A stretch of DNA of 64,000 nucleotides, taken from NCBI GenBank assembly GCA_016712045.1, contig JADJRV010000009.1:1-64000 (forward strand), in the 5' to 3' direction. The notes beneath the pieces are model-generated. The model was given only the letters and a program-made list of their open reading frames with translations, ran no database searches and was not told the origin of the DNA. Shown piece by piece: positions 27,894 through 36,232 of this stretch; within the stretch, counting starts at the first letter, position 1; every line of letters begins with the position of its first letter. The translations under genes and the position numbers were made by a program. Source of the DNA: Chloracidobacterium sp. GTDB taxonomy: Bacteria; Acidobacteriota; Blastocatellia; Pyrinomonadales; Pyrinomonadaceae.

Positions 27894-28807
27894 GATGAAA
27901 GCCCTCCGGTTTGATGGAAACAATTTGACGCTCGCCGATGTGCCGCTGCCGCAGGCGGCCGGAGAGGCTCGTCCGCGTGACGACATCGGGCATTTGTAAT
28001 ACGGATCTCGAGATCGTGCGGGGTTACGCGGGGTTTGAGGGGACGATCGGGCATGAATTTGTCGGAGTTGTCGAACGCGCCGCTGACCGACCTGATCTGG
28101 TCGGGAAACGGGTGATCGGGGAGATAAACGCGGGATGCGGGACGTGTGAAAAATGCGTATCGGGCGACCCGCGACATTGCCCGACGCGGACCGTGCTGGG
28201 CATCGTCGGACGCGACGGTTGCCACGCCGAATATCTTTCGCTGCCGTCGCGAAATTTACTCGTTGTGCCGGACGATGTATCGGACGAACAGGCAGTTTTT
28301 GCGGAGCCGCTAGCTGCGGCTTTTGGAATTACCGAACAGGTCGATATCACGCCCGAAACAAGGGTTGCTGTGATCGGCGACGGCAAACTGGGACTGCTGT
28401 GTGCGATGAGCCTCGCGTTACGGTCGCAAAATGTGACGATCATCGGCAAGCATCCGACAAAGGTCTCGATCGCGGAAAAGGCCGGCGTAAAGCCGCTCTT
28501 GTTGGCCGATATAGATGCAGAAATATTTGATTCATTTGATGTCGTGGTCGAGGCGAGCGGTTCTGAGTCGGGTTTTGCGACCGCCCTTGATTTCGTGCGG
28601 CCGCGGGGCAAGATCGTGCTCAAATCTACGTTTCACGGCACTCCGGCGTGGGCCGCGTCGCGGGTTGTGGTTGATGAGATAACGATCGTCGGCTCACGCT
28701 GCGGGCGTTTTGCCCCGGCACTCGAACTGCTTGCGGCAGTATATGCCGGTAATATCGACGATTCTTTGAGGCGCGCCGCGATGGATCGTGCCGCGAAAAG
28801 GGTTTGA
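27894..28807 (+). CDS. Zinc-dependent alcohol dehydrogenase family protein, frameshifted
   Basis: Medium-chain dehydrogenase/reductase. The first residues MKALRFDGNNLTLADVPLPQ start at 27894. A missing base near 27970 moves reading to VRVTTSGICNTDLEIVRGYA (catalytic zinc Cys) then GTIGHEFVGVVE. The structural zinc lobe is NAGCGTCEKCVSGDPRHCPT. The nucleotide-binding part is VAVIGDGKLGLLCAMSLALR. The product stops at RAAMDRAAKRV, about 30 residues short of the family, so the 3' end may also be frameshifted near 28800. Substrate is unknown. Confidence 0.82.
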
Positions 28808-28943
28808 AAGTTGTTGGGCCGATGTTGTCGCGGCCTTGGCCTTTGCGTTGGAAGATGCCCAGAAGCCCCAGCCGCAAAAACGCAGAATTAAAAAAGTCCA
28901 CAAACCTCTTGTAGATTTCTGCATCAAAGAAAAAGCATTTTGA

Positions 28944-28949
28944 TATAAT
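28944..28949 (+). promoter_or_regulatory. Possible -10 box upstream of the HtrA gene
   Basis: A perfect TATAAT lies 42 bases before the ATG at 28991, in an AT-rich stretch. I see no convincing -35 box at standard spacing, so this is only a candidate. Confidence 0.3.
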
Positions 28950-28990
28950 TTTGAGAATACAGACCGTGTCGCCAGTGAGGAGAACCAGTT

Positions 28991-30478
28991 ATGTTCACAA
29001 ACCATACTTATTTTAAGCTCCGCTACACAGCAGCAATATTATTTGTTATTTTTAGCGTTTCCGGCGGTTTGATGGCACAGCCGGATAAACTGCCGCGTTC
29101 GTTTGCAGAGATCGCCAAACGTGTCGAGCCGGCGGTCGTCAGTATCGATACAAAATCGGGCCTCACCCAACCCGTTGCCAAAGCCACGCCGCAGCCGGGT
29201 ACGCCGGACGACATCATGGATTTTCTGCGAAAGCAGATGCAGCAGCGGCCTGTTTATGCGGTCGGGAGTGGTTTTATCGTTGATAAGGCGGGCTATGTCA
29301 TTACAAATCTGCATGTCGTTGATGATGCGACACGGATAACGGTCAAGCTCGATTCGGGCGAAGAATATACTGCAAAAGTTGTCGGCACGGACGAAGAAAC
29401 AGACCTTGCCGTGCTAAAGATCGATGCCGGTCGCGATCTGCCGTTCGTCAAATTTGCTGATTCAGATAGGGCTGAGGTCGGTGACTGGGTTTTGGCTATG
29501 GGTTCGCCGTTTGGACTCGCAAAAAGCGTGACGGCGGGCATTATTTCGCAGACTTTGCGAGAGACGCCGGGCGGCTCAGCGTTTCAGAAATTTATCCAAA
29601 CTGATGCGGCGATCAATCGCGGCAATTCGGGCGGCCCGCTCGTAAATATTGACGGGGAGGTGGTCGGCGTCAATTCACAGATCGCGACCTCGACGGGCGA
29701 TTATAACGGCGTTGGGTTTGCTCTACCGGCCCGCGAAGCGTCGTATGTTTATGGCCAGATCATTAAGAATGGCAAGGTCAGACGCGGCTATTTGGGGGCG
29801 TATCTTGAATCCGTAAAGGCAGAATTTGCAAAGGTTTATGGCCTCAGCGATACAAAAGGTGCGATCGTCACCGACATTCGCGACAAACAGAGCCCGGCGG
29901 CTCTCGCGGGTCTGAAGATCGGCGATGTCATCACGACATTTAACGGACAGTCCGTTTTATCTTCGCAAGATCTGATCGCCAAAGTCGCGATGACGCCGCC
30001 CGATCAGACCATCACGATCAACTATCTGCGTGAGAACGGCACTGCAATTGACGCGAAAACCGCCTCGACCAAACTTGCCGAGCGGCCGGTTTCTGAACGG
30101 TTAGGTGAGAACTCAGACCGTCGCAAACTACCGATCGACGGCACGGCGATCGATGCAAAACCTTTTGGCCTTACGCTGAGCGAATTGACGCCGGCACTCG
30201 CGACTACGTATAAGCTTGACGGCCTAAAAGGGCTCGTTATCAAGGATGTAAATCCTGCGAGCTTTATCGCAGACGTGCGGAATTCGAGCGGCAACGAGGC
30301 TCTCGGCGAGGGCGACCTGATCCAGCGGATCAATCGCGTCACCGTCACCGATCTGAAAGAGTTTTCAGCCATTGTCGCCAAGCTAAAAGCGGGCGACCCC
30401 GTCGTGTTGCAGGTGATGTCTTACAACCCTGTGCTCCGTGCTCCGCAGATGAAGGTTGTGCAGTTTACGGTAAAGTAG
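28991..30478 (+). CDS. HtrA/DegP-type serine protease
   Basis: Periplasmic trypsin-like protease for protein quality control. Signal region FKLRYTAAILFVIFSVSG. The catalytic triad is H108 (NLHVVDDATR), D138 (ETDLAVLKID) and S213 (NRGNSGGPLVN). Two PDZ domains follow: the first around GYLGAYLESVKAEF and KQSPAALAGLKIGDVITTF, the second around LKGLVIKDVNPASF. The linker has a near-duplicate peptide GTAIDAKT and GTAIDAKP. A GAGGAG Shine-Dalgarno lies 10 bases before ATG 28991. At 495 residues it has the usual DegP length. Confidence 0.94.
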   Translation: MFTNHTYFKLRYTAAILFVIFSVSGGLMAQPDKLPRSFAEIAKRVEPAVVSIDTKSGLTQPVAKATPQPGTPDDIMDFLRKQMQQRPVYAVGSGFIVDKAGYVITNLHVVDDATRITVKLDSGEEYTAKVVGTDEETDLAVLKIDAGRDLPFVKFADSDRAEVGDWVLAMGSPFGLAKSVTAGIISQTLRETPGGSAFQKFIQTDAAINRGNSGGPLVNIDGEVVGVNSQIATSTGDYNGVGFALPAREASYVYGQIIKNGKVRRGYLGAYLESVKAEFAKVYGLSDTKGAIVTDIRDKQSPAALAGLKIGDVITTFNGQSVLSSQDLIAKVAMTPPDQTITINYLRENGTAIDAKTASTKLAERPVSERLGENSDRRKLPIDGTAIDAKPFGLTLSELTPALATTYKLDGLKGLVIKDVNPASFIADVRNSSGNEALGEGDLIQRINRVTVTDLKEFSAIVAKLKAGDPVVLQVMSYNPVLRAPQMKVVQFTVK

Positions 30479-30595
30479 TCTCAAGTCCAAAGTCCCAAAT
30501 CTCAAGTCGCAAGGACTCAGTTCGAGGTCTCAAGTTGATAGTCCCTATCGGGGGCGTTAAACTTGGGATATTGGACTTAGGTCTTGGGACTTAAA
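30479..30595. repeat. Imperfect inverted repeat of the CAAGTCCCAAAGTC type
   Basis: The left part (AGTCTCAAGTCCAAAGTCCC) and the right part (ATTGGACTTAGGTCTTGGG) are roughly complementary and occupy almost the whole gap between htrA and the ALDH gene. They belong to the simple-sequence palindromes common between genes here. The ALDH ORF could be read from inside it, but M at 30599 is preferred. Confidence 0.6.
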
Positions 30596-30598
30596 TTT

Positions 30599-32113
30599 AT
30601 GGCAAACGCAAACAAAACTTCGGTAAAGAAATATCACAATTACATCAACGGCGAGTGGGTCAAATCTTCGTCGGGCGAGTGGTTTGACAACGTCAACCCG
30701 GCGGATACGACGGATATCGTCGGACGGTTTCCGGCTTCGAATGGCGATGACATCAACGCCGCCGTTGCCGCCGCAAAAAACGCCGCGACACGCTGGCGAC
30801 GGACACCCGCACCAAAGCGTGCGGAGCTTTTATTCACGCTTGGCGAGATCCTGCGTAAGAATAAGGACGAATTTACGCAGCAAATGACCCGCGAAATGGG
30901 CAAGGTGCTTAAAGAAGCGGGCGGCGATGTGCAAGAGGCGATCGATTGCACTTATTACACCGCCGGCGAGGGGCGGCGTTTGCACGGTTTTACGACGCCG
31001 GCCGAAATGCCAAATAAATTTGCGATGTGCGTCCGCCAGCCGGTCGGCATCTGCGGGCTGATCACGCCGTTCAATTTCCCGATGGCAATCCCGTCGTGGA
31101 AGCTGATCCCGGCGCTCGTTTGCGGCAACACCGTCGTGCTCAAATCCGGCGAGGACGTGCCGCTATCATCGCTAAATCTAATCAAGGCTTGCGAGCAAGC
31201 GGGCATTCCAAAGGGCGTCGTCAATCTCGTCAACGGTTTCTCCGAGCCCGGAGCGGCGCTTGTCGATCACAAAGACACACGGCTGATCTCGTTCACCGGT
31301 TCGACGAACACCGGCCGCATCATCGCCGAGGCGTGTGCCCGCGATAACAAGATCGTGTCGCTTGAAATGGGTGGTAAGAACGCGATCATTGTGATGGACG
31401 ATGCGGATGTCGATAACGCGGTTGAGGGTTCATTGTGGGGAGCGTTTGGTACGAGTGGCCAACGCTGCACGGCTTCGTCACGGCTGATCGTTCACAAAAA
31501 GATATATAAAAAGTTTTGCGAAAAATTGGTTGAAAAGGTCAAACAACTCCGCGTCGGCAACGGCCTCGATGCAAAGACCGAGGTCGGCCCGGTCATCAAC
31601 GAACGGGCGATGGACAAGATCCACGGTTATATCGAGATCGGCAAAAATCACGATAAAGCAACCTTGGCATGCGGCGGCAACCGGCTGACGAAAGGTGCTT
31701 ACAAAAACGGCTATTTTATTGAGCCGACTGTGTTTACGAATGTCAGCTCGAAAATGCGTATCGCCCGCGAAGAGATCTTTGGCCCGGTGACGTGCGTCAT
31801 CCCGTTTTCGACGCTCGACGAGGCGATCAACATCGTCAACGACGTCGCATACGGACTCTCGTCGGCGATCTACACGCAGGATGTTAACCAAGCTTTTTAC
31901 GCGATGCAAGAGCTTTACACCGGTATTTGCTATGTAAATTCGGCAACGATCGGTGCTGAGGTGCATCTGCCGTTTGGCGGCACAAAGGGAACCGGCAACG
32001 GCCACCGCGAAGCCGGAACGCAGGTGCTCGATATCTTTACCGAGTGGAAATCGCTTTACATCGACTACAGCGGCAAACTGCAAAAAGCGCAGATCGATGC
32101 TGTGGAGATCTAG
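30599..32113 (+). CDS. NAD(P)-dependent aldehyde dehydrogenase
   Basis: Oxidises an aldehyde to the acid. The product has 504 residues from ATG 30599 (MANANKTSVK). ICGLITPFNFPMAIPSWKLI is the cofactor-binding start, then ISFTGSTNTGR. Catalytic E256 lies in LEMGGKNAIIV and the nucleophile C290 in GTSGQRCTASSR. EEIFGPVTCVIPF and LPFGGTKGTGNGHREAGT are typical late motifs. The last one, with HREAG, resembles aminoadipate-semialdehyde/antiquitin-like or 2,5-dioxovalerate-type dehydrogenases. The substrate is not decidable by reading. Confidence 0.93.
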   Translation: MANANKTSVKKYHNYINGEWVKSSSGEWFDNVNPADTTDIVGRFPASNGDDINAAVAAAKNAATRWRRTPAPKRAELLFTLGEILRKNKDEFTQQMTREMGKVLKEAGGDVQEAIDCTYYTAGEGRRLHGFTTPAEMPNKFAMCVRQPVGICGLITPFNFPMAIPSWKLIPALVCGNTVVLKSGEDVPLSSLNLIKACEQAGIPKGVVNLVNGFSEPGAALVDHKDTRLISFTGSTNTGRIIAEACARDNKIVSLEMGGKNAIIVMDDADVDNAVEGSLWGAFGTSGQRCTASSRLIVHKKIYKKFCEKLVEKVKQLRVGNGLDAKTEVGPVINERAMDKIHGYIEIGKNHDKATLACGGNRLTKGAYKNGYFIEPTVFTNVSSKMRIAREEIFGPVTCVIPFSTLDEAINIVNDVAYGLSSAIYTQDVNQAFYAMQELYTGICYVNSATIGAEVHLPFGGTKGTGNGHREAGTQVLDIFTEWKSLYIDYSGKLQKAQIDAVEI

Positions 32114-32469
32114 CTCAGATTGATGCCGAGCCTCTTAGCCTCTCTTGAAAGAGCCTTATCCTTGCTCCAAAGGTTGGCTCCGGCGAGCTTTGCCGAGGCG
32201 AGCAAATGAACATCGATCGCTCCGAGCCCGACGCCAAAAAGCTTTTGGTTTGAAATCAGTCCTAGGATCTCCGCATGAGTAGCCAGAGGAGATAACGGCA
32301 AAGAATGCAATAGGCCGACGATCTCGTTGCGGTCTCGCAAATGTCCGCAAGCTATTTCTTCTATCACAAGTGGATGCGTGAGAACCTTTCCACTTTCTAA
32401 AAGCTGTAGAAGTTGGCTTTCAGATTGCCGGAGATGATCGATCCATACGGACGTATCAACGAGGATCAT
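32110..32469 (-). CDS. vapC: VapC-type PIN-domain toxin
   Basis: PIN endonuclease of about 119 residues. The acidic residues expected of the site are in MILVDTSVWIDHLR (D5), ILVIEEIACGHL-like PLVIEEIACGHLRDR (E) and LGAIDVHLLASAKL (D), then LWSKDKALSREAKRLGI. It overlaps its partner antitoxin by 14 bases and ends 3 bases inside the convergent ALDH stop. Likely cleaves tRNA or rRNA, as known VapC proteins do. Confidence 0.92.
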   Translation of the reverse strand: MILVDTSVWIDHLRQSESQLLQLLESGKVLTHPLVIEEIACGHLRDRNEIVGLLHSLPLSPLATHAEILGLISNQKLFGVGLGAIDVHLLASAKLAGANLWSKDKALSREAKRLGINLS

Positions 32470-32653
32470 ATCGTCGTCTCCTGCCAGCTTTGGCCTTAGG
32501 GTCTGACCCACCCAACGCTGCCAACCGTTCACGGGCCTTCTTTTCAATTAGGGCACGTAAGCCGGCATGGATCAATGCGGTCTTTTCTTTGATGCCAGTC
32601 ATTTCGGTAGCTGTTTTCAGAACATCGTCTTTTAGAATTACTGTCGTTCTCAT
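32456..32653 (-). CDS. vapB: VapB-type antitoxin
   Basis: 65-residue protein (MRTTVILKDDVLKTATEMTG) with the ribbon-helix-helix-like N-terminus and a basic tail (KAKAGRRRRYDPR) that should wrap the toxin. Matches the type II VapB (MRTTVxLDD) pattern. Overlaps vapC and is translated first, as usual. The upstream TATTAATATGCAT stretch contains an ATGCAT palindrome repeated near 32663-32683, a candidate operator. Confidence 0.9.
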   Translation of the reverse strand: MRTTVILKDDVLKTATEMTGIKEKTALIHAGLRALIEKKARERLAALGGSDPKAKAGRRRRYDPR

Positions 32654-32764
32654 ACATATTAATATGCATCAATCATATGCATCCTGTCAACCCTAAAGCA
32701 TTTTCTTGTATAGTCCCGTTGGGTTGAAAAGAAGAGAGCAGTAGGTCTAAAATCTACGAAATAA

Positions 32765-34924
32765 ATGTCAATTAAAACGGCAAGAGAAATCCTCAAACAT
32801 CAATTCGGTTACGACGAGTTTCGGATGAATCAGGAACCGGCTATCGAGGCGGTGCTTGCTAAGAAAGATTGTGTCGTGCTGATGCCGACGGGCGGCGGCA
32901 AGTCGTTGTGTTATCAGATACCGGCGTTGATGCTTGATGGACTGACGGTGGTCATTTCGCCGTTGATCGCTTTGATGAAAGATCAGGTCGATGCTCTGCG
33001 GGCTAATGGTGTCGAGGCGGCATTTTTGAACTCGACGCAAACGGCGGCGGAACAGGTCGAGGTGTTTCGTGATGTGCGGAAGGGGAAACTAAAGCTACTA
33101 TATGTTGCGCCTGAACGGCTTTTGCAAAGCGGCGATCAATTTCTCGATTTCCTTCGCGGCATCAATATTTCACTTTTTGCGATTGACGAGGCGCATTGTA
33201 TTTCGAGTTGGGGACACGATTTCCGGTCTGAGTATCTGCGGCTCGCGACGCTTAAAAAAGAGTTTCCGTCCGTCCCGTTGATCGCTCTCACAGCGACCGC
33301 CGACAAACTTGTCCGCAAAGATATTTTCGAACGTCTCAATGTTCCTGACGCTGAGCTTTTCCTTTCCAGCTTTAATCGGCCAAATATCTATTACGCGGTC
33401 GAGCCAAAGCGAAATTCGTACGGTCAGTTGCTCGCTTATCTCGACAAACGAAAAGACGAGAGCGGCATTATTTATTGCCTGAGCCGCAACTCGGTCGATT
33501 CGCTGGCGTCGGATCTGCGGGATGAGGGGTACAGTGCCTTGTCGTATCACGCGGGGCTTGATAAGGAGACTCGGGATAAACATCAGGAATCCTTTCTGAA
33601 AGACGAGACAAAAATCATTGTCGCGACGATCGCGTTTGGTATGGGGATCGACAAATCGAATGTGCGGTTTGTGGTCCATATGGACCTGCCAAAAAATGTC
33701 GAGAGCTATTATCAGGAGACGGGCCGAGCCGGTCGTGACGGTTTGGTGAGCGACGCTCTTTTGTTTTTTAGCTGGGCAGATGTGCTCAAGCTAAAAGGTT
33801 TTGCGGCGGTCGAGGGAAACGCCGAGCAATCCGCGATCATGCTCAAAAAGCTTGATCTGATGGGCAAGTTTGGTGATCTGATGACTTGTCGGCGTCGGTT
33901 TTTGCTCAATTATTTTTCAGAAGAATCAACCGAAGATTGCGGTAACTGTGACAACTGCACGACCGTCGTCGAGCGATTTGACGGCACCGTCATAGCTCAA
34001 AAGGCTTTGAGTGCGGTCTATCGCACCGACCAACGATTTGGGATGAGCTATCTGATCGATTTTCTGCGAGGCTCAAAGAGCGAAAAGATCCGCGACGAGC
34101 ATAAAAATATCAAAACATATGGTGTCGGAGCCGATATCTCAAAAGATGCTTGGTTCAATTATTTCAAAGACCTGATCGCCCAAAACTATCTCGCACAAAC
34201 CGATGGCGAATTTCCGACGATCAGGCTGACCGAAAAAAGCATGGACGTGCTGGCAGGAAATACGCCGGTCGAGCTAATTAAGGTTAAGGTCAAAGAGGAA
34301 AAGAGATCCAAGCTGGTCGCGGATGCGGTGCATCGATACGAACAGGCGTTGTTTGACGACCTGCGACGTCTGCGCACGACGTTTGCAAAACACGAAAACG
34401 TGCCGCCGTATGTTATTTTCTCGGACGCGACGCTTATTGAAATGGCGACGTATCTGCCGCAAAATGGCTGGGAACTTAGGAAAATATCTGGTGTCGGTGA
34501 TCTCAAATTTGATAAGTATGGAGCCGACTTTCTTGCTGAAATAAAGACCTATTGCCTGACAAATAGTCTCGTCTCTAGGATCGATCTCAAGTCGAATAAG
34601 CGCGAGAGAAAGGTTCGGACTAAGCGAGATGTTTCGGGCAAAGATACATACCACACTTCGTTAGACCTTTATCGCGACGGCAGATCGATCAGCGAGATAG
34701 CAAAGGAACGCGGGTTGTCGCCGACGACGATCGAGAATCACCTGATCCGGTTTATTACGACGGGCGAGATCAGCCTCGAACAGTTCGTCTCGATGGACAA
34801 GGTTGAGACGATCCAAAAGGCAATTATGAAATTCCAGCCGAGCGATGCATTGTCCCCGGTCAAAGAATTTTTAGGTGACGAATATAGTTTTGCAGAGATC
34901 AGAGCCGTTAAGGCGATGCTGTGA
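32765..34924 (+). CDS. recQ: ATP-dependent DNA helicase RecQ
   Basis: Superfamily 2 3'-5' helicase in recombination and repair. Length 719. Walker A PTGGGKSLCYQIPAL (41-55) and DEAH box IDEAHCISSWGHDFR (140-154) are intact. Motif V-VI (IIVATIAFGMGIDKSNVRFV, YYQETGRAGRDG) follows. The RQC zinc site is LMTCRRRFLLNYF with DCGNCDNCTT. The C-terminus has an HRDC region (FDDLRRLRTTFAKHENVPPY) and a helix-turn-helix-like tail (GRSISEIAKERGLSPTTIEN), an arrangement known from RecQ of several phyla. Confidence 0.97.
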   Translation: MSIKTAREILKHQFGYDEFRMNQEPAIEAVLAKKDCVVLMPTGGGKSLCYQIPALMLDGLTVVISPLIALMKDQVDALRANGVEAAFLNSTQTAAEQVEVFRDVRKGKLKLLYVAPERLLQSGDQFLDFLRGINISLFAIDEAHCISSWGHDFRSEYLRLATLKKEFPSVPLIALTATADKLVRKDIFERLNVPDAELFLSSFNRPNIYYAVEPKRNSYGQLLAYLDKRKDESGIIYCLSRNSVDSLASDLRDEGYSALSYHAGLDKETRDKHQESFLKDETKIIVATIAFGMGIDKSNVRFVVHMDLPKNVESYYQETGRAGRDGLVSDALLFFSWADVLKLKGFAAVEGNAEQSAIMLKKLDLMGKFGDLMTCRRRFLLNYFSEESTEDCGNCDNCTTVVERFDGTVIAQKALSAVYRTDQRFGMSYLIDFLRGSKSEKIRDEHKNIKTYGVGADISKDAWFNYFKDLIAQNYLAQTDGEFPTIRLTEKSMDVLAGNTPVELIKVKVKEEKRSKLVADAVHRYEQALFDDLRRLRTTFAKHENVPPYVIFSDATLIEMATYLPQNGWELRKISGVGDLKFDKYGADFLAEIKTYCLTNSLVSRIDLKSNKRERKVRTKRDVSGKDTYHTSLDLYRDGRSISEIAKERGLSPTTIENHLIRFITTGEISLEQFVSMDKVETIQKAIMKFQPSDALSPVKEFLGDEYSFAEIRAVKAML

Positions 34925-35008
34925 CCTTTCACATTTCACCGCAACAACGTAAAATTATGTAGATATAGGCTTTATTTATAGATTTTAAATATTTTGGAGA
35001 GATAGTTT

Positions 35009-36142
35009 ATGAAGATCGGTTTACCGAAAGAGATTAAAGATAACGAATACCGCGTCGGGCTGACGCCGGCGGGTGTTCAGGCGTTGACCGGTGCGGGGCA
35101 CACGGTTTATGTGCAAAAGACGGCGGGCGAGGGCTCGGGGTTTAAGGACGAGCAGTATGTAAAGGCCGGCGGCCAGTTGCTCGACACGGCGGATGAGGTC
35201 TGGCAGGCGGGCGATATGATCGTCAAGGTCAAAGAGCCGGTCGCACCTGAATATCCGCGAATGCGTGAAAATCAATTGCTTTTCACCTATCTGCACCTCG
35301 CACCTGAGCTGGAACTCACCAAGCAGATGATGGACCGCAAGGTCACCGGCGTCGCGTACGAGACCATTACCCAGGGCAAACGTCTGCCGCTGCTGATACC
35401 GATGTCAGAGGTCGCGGGACGTATGTCGGTGCAGGTCGGTGCTACATATCTCGAGAAAATGAACGGCGGCCGCGGCATATTGCTCGGCGGCGTTCCGGGA
35501 GTTCCGGCGGCAAATGTTGTTATTATCGGCGGCGGTATCGTTGGAACCGAGGCTGCGAAAATGGCCGTTGGACTGGGAGCAAAGGTAACGATCATCGACC
35601 GCGATCTTGATCGTTTGCGTCAGCTTGATGATATTTTTCTTTCAAAAGTTCAGACGCTCGCTTCGTCGCGATATCAGATCGAAGAAGCAATTTCGCATGC
35701 CGATCTTGTGATCGGTGCGGTGCTGGTTGTTGGTGCTGCTGCTCCGAAACTCGTTACTCGCGATATGCTCCACTTGATACCGCAAGGCGCAGTTTTGGTT
35801 GACGTTGCTGTCGATCAGGGTGGATGCTTTGAGACGACCCACGCGACGACGCACTCGAACCCGACCTATTACGAAGAAGGCGTTTTGCATTATTGCGTCG
35901 CCAATATGCCGGGTGCCGTGCCGAGAACATCGACATTTGCTCTGACTAATGCGACCTTGCCGTATGCTCTCGACCTTGCAAATAAAGGCTTTGAGCAGGC
36001 GATCAAGGACGACGCCGGTTTGCAGGAAGGCGTTAATACCTACGCCGGAAAGCTGACTTATGAGGCGGTCGCGACATCACAGGGGCTGGAATACACGCCG
36101 CTCGATTCGCTGATCGATCTTAAGGCCGCTTCGGCGGGATAA
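35009..36142 (+). CDS. ald: Alanine dehydrogenase
   Basis: NAD-dependent enzyme converting L-alanine to pyruvate and ammonia. 377 residues, starting MKIGLPKEIKDNEYRVGLTP with a GGAGAG site 9 bases upstream. The NAD fold is NVVIIGGGIVGTEAAKMAVG with D in VTIIDRDLDRL. Substrate-binding motifs are VKVKEPVAPEYPRM and FTYLHLAPE, and VDQGGCFETTHATTHSNPTY is a late signature. Length and all motifs match Ald and not pyridine transhydrogenase. Confidence 0.95.
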   Translation: MKIGLPKEIKDNEYRVGLTPAGVQALTGAGHTVYVQKTAGEGSGFKDEQYVKAGGQLLDTADEVWQAGDMIVKVKEPVAPEYPRMRENQLLFTYLHLAPELELTKQMMDRKVTGVAYETITQGKRLPLLIPMSEVAGRMSVQVGATYLEKMNGGRGILLGGVPGVPAANVVIIGGGIVGTEAAKMAVGLGAKVTIIDRDLDRLRQLDDIFLSKVQTLASSRYQIEEAISHADLVIGAVLVVGAAAPKLVTRDMLHLIPQGAVLVDVAVDQGGCFETTHATTHSNPTYYEEGVLHYCVANMPGAVPRTSTFALTNATLPYALDLANKGFEQAIKDDAGLQEGVNTYAGKLTYEAVATSQGLEYTPLDSLIDLKAASAG

Positions 36143-36150
36143 GACAATTG

Positions 36151-36220
36151 GCCCACGAAAAACACGAAAGGCACGAAATTAAGAATTTTGCTTTTCGTGC
36201 CTTTCGTGTTTTTCGTGGGC
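36151..36220. repeat. Perfect palindrome of the CACGAAA family
   Basis: Two exactly complementary 28-base arms (36151-36178 and 36193-36220), beginning GCCCACGAAAAACACGAAAG, separated by 14 bases. It fills the gap between ald and the DUF512 gene. It could form a strong hairpin. A related single arm lies at 10709. Confidence 0.85.
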
Positions 36221-36232
36221 ATACTCTTTAAC

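Noticed and set aside
27854..28225. N-terminal extension of the 108-residue protein to 232 residues
   Set aside because: The extra part is antisense to the dehydrogenase gene and has low-complexity Arg/Pro content typical of shadow frames.
30039..30170. Duplicated GTAIDAK peptide in HtrA as a mobile insertion
   Set aside because: The two DNA copies differ and lack the element core or stem; it may be a chance linker duplication.
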